Of a DNA stretch of 64,000 nucleotides, positions 46,621-55,914 are shown one piece after another (position 1 is the stretch's first letter; the number at the start of each line of letters is the position of its first letter). The notes below the pieces were generated by a model, which was given only the letters and a program-made list of their open reading frames with translations, was not told where the DNA came from and searched no databases. Source of the stretch: a bacterium (GTDB lineage: Bacteria > Babelota > Babeliae > Babelales > Babelaceae). The stretch is taken from NCBI GenBank assembly GCA_023428375.1, contig JAEYYR010000003.1, positions 1 through 64,000 of the forward strand, in the 5' to 3' direction. The translations under genes and the position numbers were made by a program.

Positions 46621-48155
46621 TTCCTAAAAATAATAGAATTCCAACCATACGCATACTGTGGCGCTACAGCTAAATAGTTTGATTGATAATAATCTTCTAA
46701 AATCGACGTCCACTGAGGAACATGCATCAGTCCAGTGGGTAGAATTTTGAAAATTACATAACCATACTCATGAAAAATCTTTACAACATCACGTAATGTC
46801 TTTTTAGAATCGATATACGTGCTGCCATATTCAAATTGAATCATTGCAATTTGTTGCATCTTTAAAAGATCACGCGCACCATCTAATACATCATATTCTG
46901 CACCTTCAACATCAATTTTTAAAAAATGAATAAAGCTGGTGTTATTGCCTTTTACATATTCATCCAGCGTTGCAGTTTTAATTTGTATTTCAGAAGGCAT
47001 CAAGTTAAGCAAATTTTCTACGCGATTGCGTTGATAGAGTGAACTTAAGACCGTTTCATCAGGATATTTAAAAAATGACATGGTGCCCGAGCGATTTGAT
47101 AGCGCACATTCTTCCACCATTACCATCGGCTGTTTTTGAATTGATTCTGCGCATTCCTTAATTGGTTCAAATGCAATAATCATGGAAGGTTGATGATATA
47201 TCAATACCTGCTGTAACCAGGTCCCACTATTAGCACCCACGTCTAAAACAAGGTCACCATCTTTGATTAATTTTTTGATTACTTCTAATTCACCGGTAAC
47301 TTCAAAACCACCACAAGGAAATTGAGATTTTGCAATAGCGGGCGAGAAAGAAGATATCTGTATTTCTGAAAGTCTCGATCGTAACCCAAGATCTAAAACC
47401 AATTTATCTATTATTTTTTTATGTTGTAGATAAGGACGTGGTACATGAGCATCAAACAATCGGCCATGCTTCAAATCTTTGACATCATAATGCCATGAAA
47501 GCCGATCAATACTTTGACCGCCCTGACGGCCCAATTTAGATACCCTGCTGTTTAAGAAGGGCCATGAATTTATAATTCGGGCCATCATAACCTCATCGGT
47601 ATTCCATCCCAAACCTAATGCGTACCATTCAGTTAATTTTTCTCGTGCAGATTCTTCATTCACTCCAAAAATTTCACCAAAAACTTTTCCTTTTGCAGCA
47701 ACATAACACATCGGATACATTTTTCGCTCTTCATACCAATCACTGGCCTTATCGCGATAAATAACAAAATTATCCTCTGGTAATGCCCTTAAATCATCCA
47801 CAAAATAGGATTTTTGCAGTGGAATCATATCAATGTCACTCACCAGACAAACATCATCCGGAAAAAGACTTGGAGCAAACAGCCTAATAACTTGAGCTTG
47901 ATAACTTGTGGGTATTCCTTCTAATGGCTCAAAATAAATAACATCGCCAATCGTTTCATCAACCTTTATCTGTTTTGATGCCACCACAACAAGAGTTGGC
48001 CGAATACCAACGACTTCTTTCCATGCCTGTGCAACTATTGGCCAGAGTTGAATGTAATTAGGATTATCATCCGTTGCCAATATAACGCGATCTACAGATA
48101 GTGGGTGAATAGCGGTAAACACAAACAACGCGATAAGATTAATACTATGCTTCAT
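46617..48155 (-). CDS. Exported glycosyltransferase-like domain fused to FkbM methyltransferase
   Basis: A 512-residue fusion. Residues 1-20 form a signal peptide. Residues 22-255 form a GT-A-like domain with VILATDDNPNYIQLWPI and the DxD site SDIDMIP (107-109), plus GWNTDEVMMARI. Residues 280-500 are an FkbM-type SAM-dependent methyltransferase: LVLDVGANSG (302-311), IIAFEP (326-331), the KIDVEGAEYDVLDGA motif (413-427) and FEYG. FkbM enzymes O-methylate sugars or polyketides, so the protein may add and then cap a sugar. The last 40 residues are shared with the next gene. A methylation step outside the cytosol would need SAM there. Confidence 0.78.
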   Translation of the reverse strand: MKHSINLIALFVFTAIHPLSVDRVILATDDNPNYIQLWPIVAQAWKEVVGIRPTLVVVASKQIKVDETIGDVIYFEPLEGIPTSYQAQVIRLFAPSLFPDDVCLVSDIDMIPLQKSYFVDDLRALPEDNFVIYRDKASDWYEERKMYPMCYVAAKGKVFGEIFGVNEESAREKLTEWYALGLGWNTDEVMMARIINSWPFLNSRVSKLGRQGGQSIDRLSWHYDVKDLKHGRLFDAHVPRPYLQHKKIIDKLVLDLGLRSRLSEIQISSFSPAIAKSQFPCGGFEVTGELEVIKKLIKDGDLVLDVGANSGTWLQQVLIYHQPSMIIAFEPIKECAESIQKQPMVMVEECALSNRSGTMSFFKYPDETVLSSLYQRNRVENLLNLMPSEIQIKTATLDEYVKGNNTSFIHFLKIDVEGAEYDVLDGARDLLKMQQIAMIQFEYGSTYIDSKKTLRDVVKIFHEYGYVIFKILPTGLMHVPQWTSILEDYYQSNYLAVAPQYAYGWNSIIFRK

Positions 48156-48167
48156 TTTCTACTTTCA

Positions 48168-49448
48168 TTATTTATCTTGGATAGATGCCCAACCACGAGC
48201 ATATTGAGGCGCAAATGCTATGTAATCGCCTTTATAATAATGGGACCCTAACACAGAACGAGTTGGAACATGCATTAATCCTTCGGCGGTTATCTTAAAT
48301 AGTACATACCCTGCTTCACTTAGTAATCTATAGCACGATCTGGTAGCTATTTTTGCCTCGAGCGAAAGATTGGTGAAATTTAAATAGATTGCTTGAATTT
48401 GATGGTATTTACACCATTGTTGTAATTTTTCAACATCTTTAGATTTAATCGTTGAAAAATTAATCATTAATAAATCAATAAATGATTTTGAAGGCCTTGA
48501 GATAAATTCAGAAACTGTAGAATATGTTTTAACATTTGATAAGCCTAGATGATTTTCTTCAATATTAATCGAAGCAACTAGACTGACTTCATCAAGTAAT
48601 AATGCACTAAAAATATGCTGTGTAACTGATTTCGAATTATTGTCTCCAATTAATTCTTTTTTAAAACTGCAGGGATTAAGCCGATCAATCTTTGAAGGAA
48701 GTCCAAGCATAGAAAGCATTAAGTCGATTTCATGTCTGTGCTCAACATATGGTCGCATTAAATGGGCATCAAGATATTTTTTATCTTTTAATAATGATTC
48801 TTCGTATCCCCAAAACAACCTAGTAATACGATTATTACTTTTATCATTGAGAAAGACCACTTTCTCCTTACATTCAGACCAATCGTGTATCATTTTCGCC
48901 ATCATTAGCTCATCGGTATTCCATCCATACCCATATTTAAACCATTCGGACAAAAAGCGAGGAACGTCTATCCAGTTGATATTGAATATCTCTTTAAAAG
49001 TTGCACCTTGTCCTGCGACATAACACATTGGATAACGTTGTCCATGTTCATATTTTCTAAAAACAACAAATTTGTCGGGCTCATAACCTGCGACACCATC
49101 ATCAAAAAATTCTTTTTGCAATGGCAACATGTCTATATCCCCCAAAATGCACACATCATCAGGAAATAAAACTGGCGCAAATAATCGTATGACTTGCGCT
49201 TGATAACTGGTAGGTAGTCCAGGTACAGGTTCAAAATAAATCACATCACCAAAAGATTCATCTACATATACCGTACGTGGCGCAACTAATATCAACGTAG
49301 GGCGCACACCTACTATTTCTTGCCATGCCTGAGCAACTATTGGCCAAAACTGGATGTATTTTTCATTAAGATTTGTCGCGAGAATAACTCGATCAATTTT
49401 CATTGCGTGCATAGATATGCAACAAAATAACAAAAGCAGATAAAGCAT
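48168..49448 (-). CDS. Exported glycosyltransferase-like protein with eroded FkbM domain
   Basis: A 426-residue paralogue of 46617-48155. After the signal peptide (MLYLLLLFCCISMHA) the N-terminal domain is well conserved: VILATNLNEKYIQFWPIVAQAW, PTSYQAQVIRLFAP, GDIDMLPL (DxD at 104-106) and GYGWNTDELMMAKM. The C-terminal domain is shorter and has lost the SAM-binding LDVGAN motif and the KIDVEGAE motif (replaced by LLMINFSTIKSKD). The terminal FKITAEGLMHVP and FAPQYARGW are kept. So the methyltransferase half is probably dead while the transferase half remains under selection. Thirteen bases separate it from its sister. Confidence 0.75.
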   Translation of the reverse strand: MLYLLLLFCCISMHAMKIDRVILATNLNEKYIQFWPIVAQAWQEIVGVRPTLILVAPRTVYVDESFGDVIYFEPVPGLPTSYQAQVIRLFAPVLFPDDVCILGDIDMLPLQKEFFDDGVAGYEPDKFVVFRKYEHGQRYPMCYVAGQGATFKEIFNINWIDVPRFLSEWFKYGYGWNTDELMMAKMIHDWSECKEKVVFLNDKSNNRITRLFWGYEESLLKDKKYLDAHLMRPYVEHRHEIDLMLSMLGLPSKIDRLNPCSFKKELIGDNNSKSVTQHIFSALLLDEVSLVASINIEENHLGLSNVKTYSTVSEFISRPSKSFIDLLMINFSTIKSKDVEKLQQWCKYHQIQAIYLNFTNLSLEAKIATRSCYRLLSEAGYVLFKITAEGLMHVPTRSVLGSHYYKGDYIAFAPQYARGWASIQDK

Positions 49449-49450
49449 CG

Positions 49451-50404
49451 TTATCCTTTTCTCTTTATCATTTTCGAAAATTGATCAAACTTTGGCATAG
49501 AATTTCTTGAGCTGTAAATATGGGTGCGTTCATCAACTCTAGATTCAATCCACGTGATGTAGAACTTTTCAGTACTATGTTCATTAGATAAACGTATTGG
49601 AGCAATCTGTGAATCATCTTGAGTAAAAATAGAAAGACCCGATAAATGCGCAAAGAGGCTTAACAACGTTTGCTCATATCTTCCCGTTCCATACCCGTCC
49701 GGTGTTGATCCATCGTCAATAAACCAGGTCAAATCTTTTGAGCATTCAAACAGTGGATTAATTAAACATTCAACAACCTTATAACTAAAACCAACGACGC
49801 CAGCCATAGCAAATTGTTTGGTTAATATCCAATGTAATTCTTCATTATCTAGATTTAATCGTTTTATTATAGTCTTAGTTGTACCCCATTTAAGCGATCG
49901 ATTACTTGAATCGGTAGTACACAAAAAATATCCAACAATCTTGATATGCTCAGCTAAGGGACGCAACGATTTATATACTGTAGTGCCAGCATCAAGCCAA
50001 ATAATCGGTTTATCTTTCCAACGATTGAGAGCTTTTTTAAAGACCATCGGCTTCCATGCATAGGCGCCCAAGACAAAAGTATTTTGATACGGAAACTCTG
50101 GATGATTGATATTTTTTGGAATCGATATTTGTTGTAAAGCTTGAGGATTTTCCGGATTGAGGGGCAAAAGAACTAATTTTTTTATCGAGTACAAAAACTT
50201 TTTTTGTTCTTCAGTTAATCCCAAATCATAGACAGCAATTTCTGCAATGTCATCAAATTGGCTCGCATGGAGACTACCAATTAAATTCACAAGACGCTTA
50301 AAATATGTCGCATTTGCAGCAGTGCAAATATAAACTGATGGCTCTTGTCTTGCAAAAGAAATTAGCACAACTGCATACAATAAAACATGTGCGGGAAACT
50401 TCAT
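49451..50404 (-). CDS. Exported DUF1647-like putative glycosyltransferase
   Basis: A 317-residue protein with a textbook signal peptide (MKFPAHVLLYAVVLISFA, cleavage SFA/RQ). The mature part begins VYICTAANATYFKRLVNLIGSLH, has AVYDLGLTEEQKKFL, then NTFVLGAYAWKP and PIIWLDAGTTVYKSL. This order (YDLGL, YAWKP, LDAG) resembles DUF1647 proteins, a glycosyltransferase-like family best known from animals and plants. Function inferred from fold resemblance. First gene of the leftward exported-transferase operon, coupled to the next by two bases. Confidence 0.7.
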   Translation of the reverse strand: MKFPAHVLLYAVVLISFARQEPSVYICTAANATYFKRLVNLIGSLHASQFDDIAEIAVYDLGLTEEQKKFLYSIKKLVLLPLNPENPQALQQISIPKNINHPEFPYQNTFVLGAYAWKPMVFKKALNRWKDKPIIWLDAGTTVYKSLRPLAEHIKIVGYFLCTTDSSNRSLKWGTTKTIIKRLNLDNEELHWILTKQFAMAGVVGFSYKVVECLINPLFECSKDLTWFIDDGSTPDGYGTGRYEQTLLSLFAHLSGLSIFTQDDSQIAPIRLSNEHSTEKFYITWIESRVDERTHIYSSRNSMPKFDQFSKMIKRKG

Positions 50405-50525
50405 TATTCTCTCATACTCTCATCTTTAGTGCAGCATTCTCCGAACCGGTCAAAAAGTCAAGTTCATCAAGAGGCACTTGAGCTACACAGAGCATTAAGA
50501 TATTTTAAAAAGAAAAAGAGAATCA

Positions 50526-51677
50526 ATGAATCAAATACATATTACTACTACCCCACAAATACAAACACATTTCAACTATTCTCATTATCAGAGTAATTCT
50601 CCCTTTGCATTACATGTTTCTTTAGATCAACAAAATGTAACAATATCCGTGGCACCGGAACAGTTTTTTGCCTTTCTATTAGAATGCAAAAACAACCATG
50701 TAACTATTTCTATTCAATGGAATAGCTCTTTAATCAAAAGGTTAATGTTTATTGCAAACCGTTCAGTGCATAATACCGTACTAAGCCATACGCAAGTAAT
50801 TCGATTTTTAGCATTAACGGGCTACAAAGTTGAATGCTCAACTTGGCAGAAGCTAGCACATTTCTTTAAATCATCTCATAGTCTTTGCGCACAAAGTCTG
50901 CTCCAAGCTGCAAAAGAAGACACAGTATCAGTGATTATTCCTTGCAAAAACGAAGCGGGCAATATTGAGCGAGCCCTGAGAGAATTGCCCGACTTTGGAC
51001 AATCATTAGAAATAATATTTGTTGAAGGCTTATCGCAAGATAATACGTGGGAAGAAATTGAACGAGTTCAAAATCTATTCTCTGAAAAGAAAATAAAAAG
51101 AATTAAGCAATCGGGAAAAGGTAAAGCCGCTGCCGTTAAAGATGGATTTGCAGCAGCAACCGGAAATATTTTAATAATTCTTGATGGAGACCTAACCGTT
51201 AAACCAGCAGAAATTCGCTATTGTTATGCCGTGATGCAACGCAATTCTAATGTATTTATTAATGGCACACGCATGCTTCTTACTATGGAGCGTAATGCAA
51301 CGCCGTTCTTAAATTATTTTTGCAACAAAGCCTTTGCGTATCTCTTAAGTATTTATACACAGACCCCGCTCACTGATACGTTGTGTGGAACTAAAGTACT
51401 CACACGTGAAAATTACATTCGAATAACTCAATTACCAACATACTTATCATCTGTTGATCCGTTTGGTGATTTTACGTTATTACTCGGCGCATATGATTTA
51501 GGGCTGCCAATCGTTGAGGTTCCCTTTAATTATAAAGCGCGCACCTATGGAACAACACAAATTCGTAGATTTAAAAACGGCTTTGACTTGTTAATCGTAT
51601 TGGGATTCTATAGTTTAAAACGCTTACAACAACTTTGGAGAAAAGCTTATGTTTGTAATTTTAACAAAAGAAAATGA
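50526..51677 (+). CDS. GT2-family glycosyltransferase with extra N-terminal domain
   Basis: A 383-residue cytosolic enzyme without a signal peptide. Residues 1-130 form a region I do not recognise (beta-rich start, then helical). From residue 136 there is a GT2 domain of the dolichyl-phosphate-sugar synthase type: VSVIIPCKNEAGNIERAL, FVEGLSQDNTWEE, IKQSGKGKAAAVKDGFAAA, LDGDLTVKPAEI and DTLCGTKVL. The end is basic (LKRLQQLWRKAY). It probably transfers a sugar to a lipid carrier. First gene of a rightward operon with a small protein, AsnB and a flippase. Confidence 0.85.
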   Translation: MNQIHITTTPQIQTHFNYSHYQSNSPFALHVSLDQQNVTISVAPEQFFAFLLECKNNHVTISIQWNSSLIKRLMFIANRSVHNTVLSHTQVIRFLALTGYKVECSTWQKLAHFFKSSHSLCAQSLLQAAKEDTVSVIIPCKNEAGNIERALRELPDFGQSLEIIFVEGLSQDNTWEEIERVQNLFSEKKIKRIKQSGKGKAAAVKDGFAAATGNILIILDGDLTVKPAEIRYCYAVMQRNSNVFINGTRMLLTMERNATPFLNYFCNKAFAYLLSIYTQTPLTDTLCGTKVLTRENYIRITQLPTYLSSVDPFGDFTLLLGAYDLGLPIVEVPFNYKARTYGTTQIRRFKNGFDLLIVLGFYSLKRLQQLWRKAYVCNFNKRK

Positions 51678-51948
51678 AAATCACGCAGAAGTTAGATACA
51701 ATCTTGAAGCAACAACGATCAATAAATCTTTTACCGATGAAAAACATCATACAAGAGAATTAGGTTCTCCGGTGCATGGACGCGGCGTATATCATAAAGA
51801 ATCAAAAAAATTCACGCTTGAATCTCCAACAGATGGCTATTTTCTTACCGCAGATGCGCAAAGCGTCCTAGAAGCTATAAATACTGAGCTAAATAGCATC
51901 GCAGAAGCTCATAAACAGTTTCCAAGTCTACTTACAGTTCGCGGGTAA
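51649..51948 (+). CDS. Small soluble protein, unknown
   Basis: A 99-residue cytosolic-looking protein with no signal peptide. It overlaps the preceding gene by 29 bases with GGAG before the start, and asnB begins two bases after its stop, so it belongs to this operon. It has a beta-rich first half (FVILTKENENHAEVRYNLE) and a C-terminal helix. I recognise no family. Operon position suggests a role in surface-sugar or amide modification. Confidence 0.58.
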   Translation: MFVILTKENENHAEVRYNLEATTINKSFTDEKHHTRELGSPVHGRGVYHKESKKFTLESPTDGYFLTADAQSVLEAINTELNSIAEAHKQFPSLLTVRG

Positions 51949-51950
51949 TT

Positions 51951-53843
51951 ATGTGTGGCATTGCGGGATATATACAACTGCATGGAAATCCTCCAGACAA
52001 CCTCAATGCCATTTTGATTAATATGCAAAAAAAACTCGTGCACCGTGGTCCTGATGGTCACGGTGTATGGGTATCTGAAAATCATCGTATTGGATTGGCA
52101 CACACCCGCTTAAGTATCATCGACACTTCTGCCAATGGTGCGCAACCAATGTTCAATAGCAACAAAAATGTTGTTGTGTCATTTAATGGTGAAATTTATA
52201 ACTTTCTTTCTCTAAAAAAAACATTAACCGATTTGGGTCATCCATTTACAAGCTCAAGCGACACCGAGGTATTATTAGCTGCGTATGATCAATGGGGCAT
52301 ACAATGTTTAGAGTATCTAGAGGGAATGTTTGCAATAATTTTTGTTGATTTGAAAACAGATGAAGTTTTCATTGTCCGGGATCGCATAGGAGTCAAGCCC
52401 TTATATTTTGCAACCGATCATTATAATTTTTTAGCTTGCGCTTCAGAAATTAATGCTTTATGGCAAATATCGCATGTAACCAAACAGCCATACTTGCAGG
52501 GCATTAGTGAGTTTTTAGAATTCTTACAACCTCTTGCACCTAATACGGTTTATAAAAACATTTATTCATTACCAGCAGCTCATTATATTCATATAAATCG
52601 CAACAAACAGATTTCGTATCATACGTGGTATGACGTATTGCTTCACTCTCAAAAAATCACCTGTCCCGATGAAAATGATAGTGATGGTTGGATAGAAATC
52701 GTAGATCAAACGTTGCAGAAATCTATTCAGAAAAGAATGGTTGCTGATGTTGACCTGGGTGTATTTCTTTCCGGTGGATTAGATTCAAGTCTTATCGCAG
52801 CAATTATGAGCAATTATCAATCGCCAGTAAAAACATTTACCTTGCATATTGAAGGAAATGACATTGACGAACGACAGTGGGCCCGAGAGGTTTCAAATAC
52901 AATTTCCTCAAATCATTACGAATATTTTGCAACCAAAGAAGAATATAACAAGACATTAAATAGCATAGCAAATCATAGCGATCAACCGATCGGTGATCCA
53001 TTGTGTGCTGGTTTATCGATACTTTCGGAGTATATAAAAAAACAGGGTATTTCCGTGGCACTTTTTGGCGAAGGAGCTGACGAACTTTTTGCAGGATATC
53101 ATTCATATCAACGCTATAAACAATTATATCCATGGTTAAATATAGGTTCAAAGCTTCCGACTTCTTTAAAAAAAATAATTCGTTCAACGCTTTATCCAAT
53201 AAGCAAAAAGCGCCCGTTATTGCATAATGTTATGAAATTATGGAGCAATAATGAATACTTTTTTAAAACAAGCGCATTGGGAGTATATCACCCTGCCCGT
53301 TTATTAAAACACGAGGAACAAGCTAGCCCGCTTAATTTTCTAACAACGGATTTTCAAGGAGAATATCGCAAACTCGAGCATATGCTTTCGGGCAAAGATT
53401 GCTTGACGCACATAGCCTATGGAGAATTATTACATCGCATACCTCAGCTACTTTTAACTCGTTTTGATCATATGACCATGCGAGCGGCATTAGAGGGTCG
53501 TGTGCCATATTTAGATCATCATCTTGTGGCACTTTCATTACGTATTCCGGAATCATTAAAAATACGTGATAATGAACAAAAATGGCTTCTGAAAAAAGTC
53601 GCCGAAAAACATCTTCCAAAAAATATTATTTATCGAAAAAAAACAGGATTTACCGCTCCACTGAGTACATTGATGAAGCAGCAGCAGATAAATCTACAAT
53701 TCCAAAATCTTTTAAATTCCCGCGCCCATTCTCTAAGCGAAGTATTTGATCTGAAAGAAGTAAAATCATGGACAAATTTATCGCAACCCGATTTATCAAC
53801 GTGGCTTATGTATCAAGTTTGCTCTCTCGATATGTTTATATAA
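51951..53843 (+). CDS. asnB: Asparagine synthase (glutamine-hydrolysing)
   Basis: A two-domain amidotransferase of 630 residues. The N-terminal glutaminase starts at Cys2 (MCGIAGYIQ) with LVHRGPDG, HTRLSIID and SFNGEIYN. The C-terminal synthetase has the PP-loop SGGLDSSL near residue 273 and GEGADELFAGY. It forms asparagine or, in polysaccharide loci, amidates a uronic acid (WbpS type). Here it lies between a GT2 gene and a flippase, and WecC in this window makes an amidatable uronic acid, so a surface-sugar role is plausible. Which it is cannot be told. Confidence 0.93.
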   Translation: MCGIAGYIQLHGNPPDNLNAILINMQKKLVHRGPDGHGVWVSENHRIGLAHTRLSIIDTSANGAQPMFNSNKNVVVSFNGEIYNFLSLKKTLTDLGHPFTSSSDTEVLLAAYDQWGIQCLEYLEGMFAIIFVDLKTDEVFIVRDRIGVKPLYFATDHYNFLACASEINALWQISHVTKQPYLQGISEFLEFLQPLAPNTVYKNIYSLPAAHYIHINRNKQISYHTWYDVLLHSQKITCPDENDSDGWIEIVDQTLQKSIQKRMVADVDLGVFLSGGLDSSLIAAIMSNYQSPVKTFTLHIEGNDIDERQWAREVSNTISSNHYEYFATKEEYNKTLNSIANHSDQPIGDPLCAGLSILSEYIKKQGISVALFGEGADELFAGYHSYQRYKQLYPWLNIGSKLPTSLKKIIRSTLYPISKKRPLLHNVMKLWSNNEYFFKTSALGVYHPARLLKHEEQASPLNFLTTDFQGEYRKLEHMLSGKDCLTHIAYGELLHRIPQLLLTRFDHMTMRAALEGRVPYLDHHLVALSLRIPESLKIRDNEQKWLLKKVAEKHLPKNIIYRKKTGFTAPLSTLMKQQQINLQFQNLLNSRAHSLSEVFDLKEVKSWTNLSQPDLSTWLMYQVCSLDMFI

Positions 53844-55078
53844 AGCTTATTTCTTATCGCATTATTGTATTTGTCTTGGGAAATATTGCGGTCAAAGGAA
53901 TATCGTTTTTTACTGTCCCATTTCTCATGCATCATATTTCACCTGAAGAGCTTGCCCTGTATGGTATGTTTAGCACCAGCATTATGCTTATGAGTACTTT
54001 ATTGAGTATGGGACTGCGTCAAACATTTATGCTGGAATATTACCACCATTCAATAGAACAACGCTTACTTTTGCTTAAAAATCTTATCGCCATATATGTA
54101 ATAGTATCATTGCCATTGAGTATACTTGCTTTTAGCATGACAGGATTTTTGCCCTCAGAAATTCCCCATAATTTATTTTATCTAGCACTAGCAATTGCAT
54201 GGTTGAGTTTTTTTAGCGAACTTTTTTATCAGTGGCTTATTTACACCAAGCAAACCAACTTCTTAGTTGGTTCACAATTATTTGGCGCGTTCGTAGCAGG
54301 AATTTCAATAATCGTTTTATATAATCTTAGACTTTTAAATGGCTGCACTGCTTGCATATCGGTTTCATTGGTTACGACGACCCCTGCCTTAATTTCTTTA
54401 ATGTATTTCTATTATCTGTTGCTTGATACATCCGCATCAGTTTCTTTACCTTTGTTACTAACCTATGTGAAGATTGGAGCACCTTTTATTCCCACTATTT
54501 TTGCAAATTGGTGCATACTATCATCACAACGGTTTATTATTGCACATAAGTGTTCTTTGCATGATGCAGGACTATATTCAATAATAGATATAATGCATCA
54601 AGTATGTGCTTTATTGCTTTTACAAACCTTTGCAACATTGGTTTTGCCCGAGATATTTGAACGATTTAATAATTCAGCTTCTTTGGTTGAAGAAAACAAA
54701 AGAATTCTTAATGTTATGCAATACACAATGACAGGACTTTTGGTTGCTGGTTTACTACTCTATTTGCCGGCATATTATTGTGTGCAGAGAATTATACCAG
54801 CTATATATCTGCCAGTATTACCTTTAACGCTAATTGCATATATAGGAAATGTTTTTTTATTAGGTACTTATTTTTTACAGTGTCTTGTACAATTTAAAAA
54901 AATGACATTATTTCTCAGTATTTCGCTGTGCGTAAGCGGAATAGTAAGCTTGTTATTATCAAAAATTTTGATTCCGCTATATGGACTACAAGGTGCAGTA
55001 TGGGCAACCACCCTCGCTTATGTTTTCTATTTTCTAATGAGTCTTAAATATAATTCAATTGCCTTAAAATCTATATAA
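53768..55078 (+). CDS. Wzx-like polysaccharide flippase
   Basis: A polytopic membrane protein (436 residues, about 12 helices) of the MOP/Wzx superfamily that flips lipid-linked sugar repeats across the inner membrane. The start GNIAVKGISFFTVPFLMHHISPEELALYGMF is typical of the family. The first ATG (53768) lies 76 bases inside asnB; later GTG (53801) and TTG (53819) codons in frame are alternatives, since the first membrane helix starts near residue 31. It overlaps the opposing gene by eight bases. Confidence 0.85.
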   Translation: MDKFIATRFINVAYVSSLLSRYVYIKLISYRIIVFVLGNIAVKGISFFTVPFLMHHISPEELALYGMFSTSIMLMSTLLSMGLRQTFMLEYYHHSIEQRLLLLKNLIAIYVIVSLPLSILAFSMTGFLPSEIPHNLFYLALAIAWLSFFSELFYQWLIYTKQTNFLVGSQLFGAFVAGISIIVLYNLRLLNGCTACISVSLVTTTPALISLMYFYYLLLDTSASVSLPLLLTYVKIGAPFIPTIFANWCILSSQRFIIAHKCSLHDAGLYSIIDIMHQVCALLLLQTFATLVLPEIFERFNNSASLVEENKRILNVMQYTMTGLLVAGLLLYLPAYYCVQRIIPAIYLPVLPLTLIAYIGNVFLLGTYFLQCLVQFKKMTLFLSISLCVSGIVSLLLSKILIPLYGLQGAVWATTLAYVFYFLMSLKYNSIALKSI

Positions 55079-55862
55079 GCGCATTCAAAAATATAATATC
55101 ATCATAAAATAATTGTATTGCAATTTGCACTGCCGCATCTTCAACAACATTTAATAATCTACTAAAACTCTGTACAACAGGCTCTTCTTTAGGAAGCATT
55201 TTTTCTAGATTTCTACCATGAAAAATCATTTCATTTAAAATGGAAAGCATTTTTTTATTTGGTTTAACTTCATCTAGAATTACAAAAACCGGATAGAGCT
55301 GAATGAATCGATAGAGAAATGCGTGATAATTTGCAAACAAAAAAGATTTTAATGTTAAAAGACTAGTAATAACCTCGATTATATCTTTCATGTCAGGATA
55401 TAATCCGAGAGCATAGTATTTTGGACTATATTTTTTTACCGCTTTGTCCATAAACACATTAATTTCTTCTTGTTCATTAACTAAGTTATTCATTCTATCT
55501 CTTAAGAAATAAATATCATTTATTGATGGACTTGAAGAAGAAGCATCTAATTCCATTTTCAATTTATCGATTTCTTTCTGTAATTCTTTTCGTTTGGCTA
55601 TAATTCGATTTATTTCTTTGAACGCTTCTGGATCGTCACTTTTTTTTATCATCTCAAGTGCAACGATAGATGCATTCAAATATTTTGTATATTTGCTGCG
55701 TACTTTATCTCGTAGTTCTGAAACAGCTTTTACTTGTTTGGCAATATTCTCTTGCGTATATTCAATTCTAGGCGTAGCAAGTAGTAAAATCTTTACTAAT
55801 GAGCTGTCTTGACAGCATATATTTAAAGAAATAATGAAAAACAAAAGAAATCTTTTTATCAT
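55071..55862 (-). CDS. Exported coiled-coil protein, unknown
   Basis: A 263-residue protein from this start, chosen because GAGG lies seven bases before it; an in-frame ATG at 55907 is less well placed. The N-terminus MIKRFLLFFIISLNICC is a signal peptide, possibly ending at a cysteine. Residues 30-150 are strongly charged and predicted coiled coil (IIAKRKELQKEIDKLKMEL). The C-terminal half is helical and hydrophobic. No family recognised. It ends against the flippase gene. Confidence 0.58.
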   Translation of the reverse strand: MIKRFLLFFIISLNICCQDSSLVKILLLATPRIEYTQENIAKQVKAVSELRDKVRSKYTKYLNASIVALEMIKKSDDPEAFKEINRIIAKRKELQKEIDKLKMELDASSSSPSINDIYFLRDRMNNLVNEQEEINVFMDKAVKKYSPKYYALGLYPDMKDIIEVITSLLTLKSFLFANYHAFLYRFIQLYPVFVILDEVKPNKKMLSILNEMIFHGRNLEKMLPKEEPVVQSFSRLLNVVEDAAVQIAIQLFYDDIIFLNALI

Positions 55863-55914
55863 GCCAAACCTCGTTATCGCAAGATATATCATAACGTCAC
55901 ATAGCAATACAAGA

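Noticed and set aside
53768..53843. The asnB/flippase overlap as a frameshifted fusion
   Set aside because: Both proteins have complete and normal ends. A simple start within the previous gene explains it.
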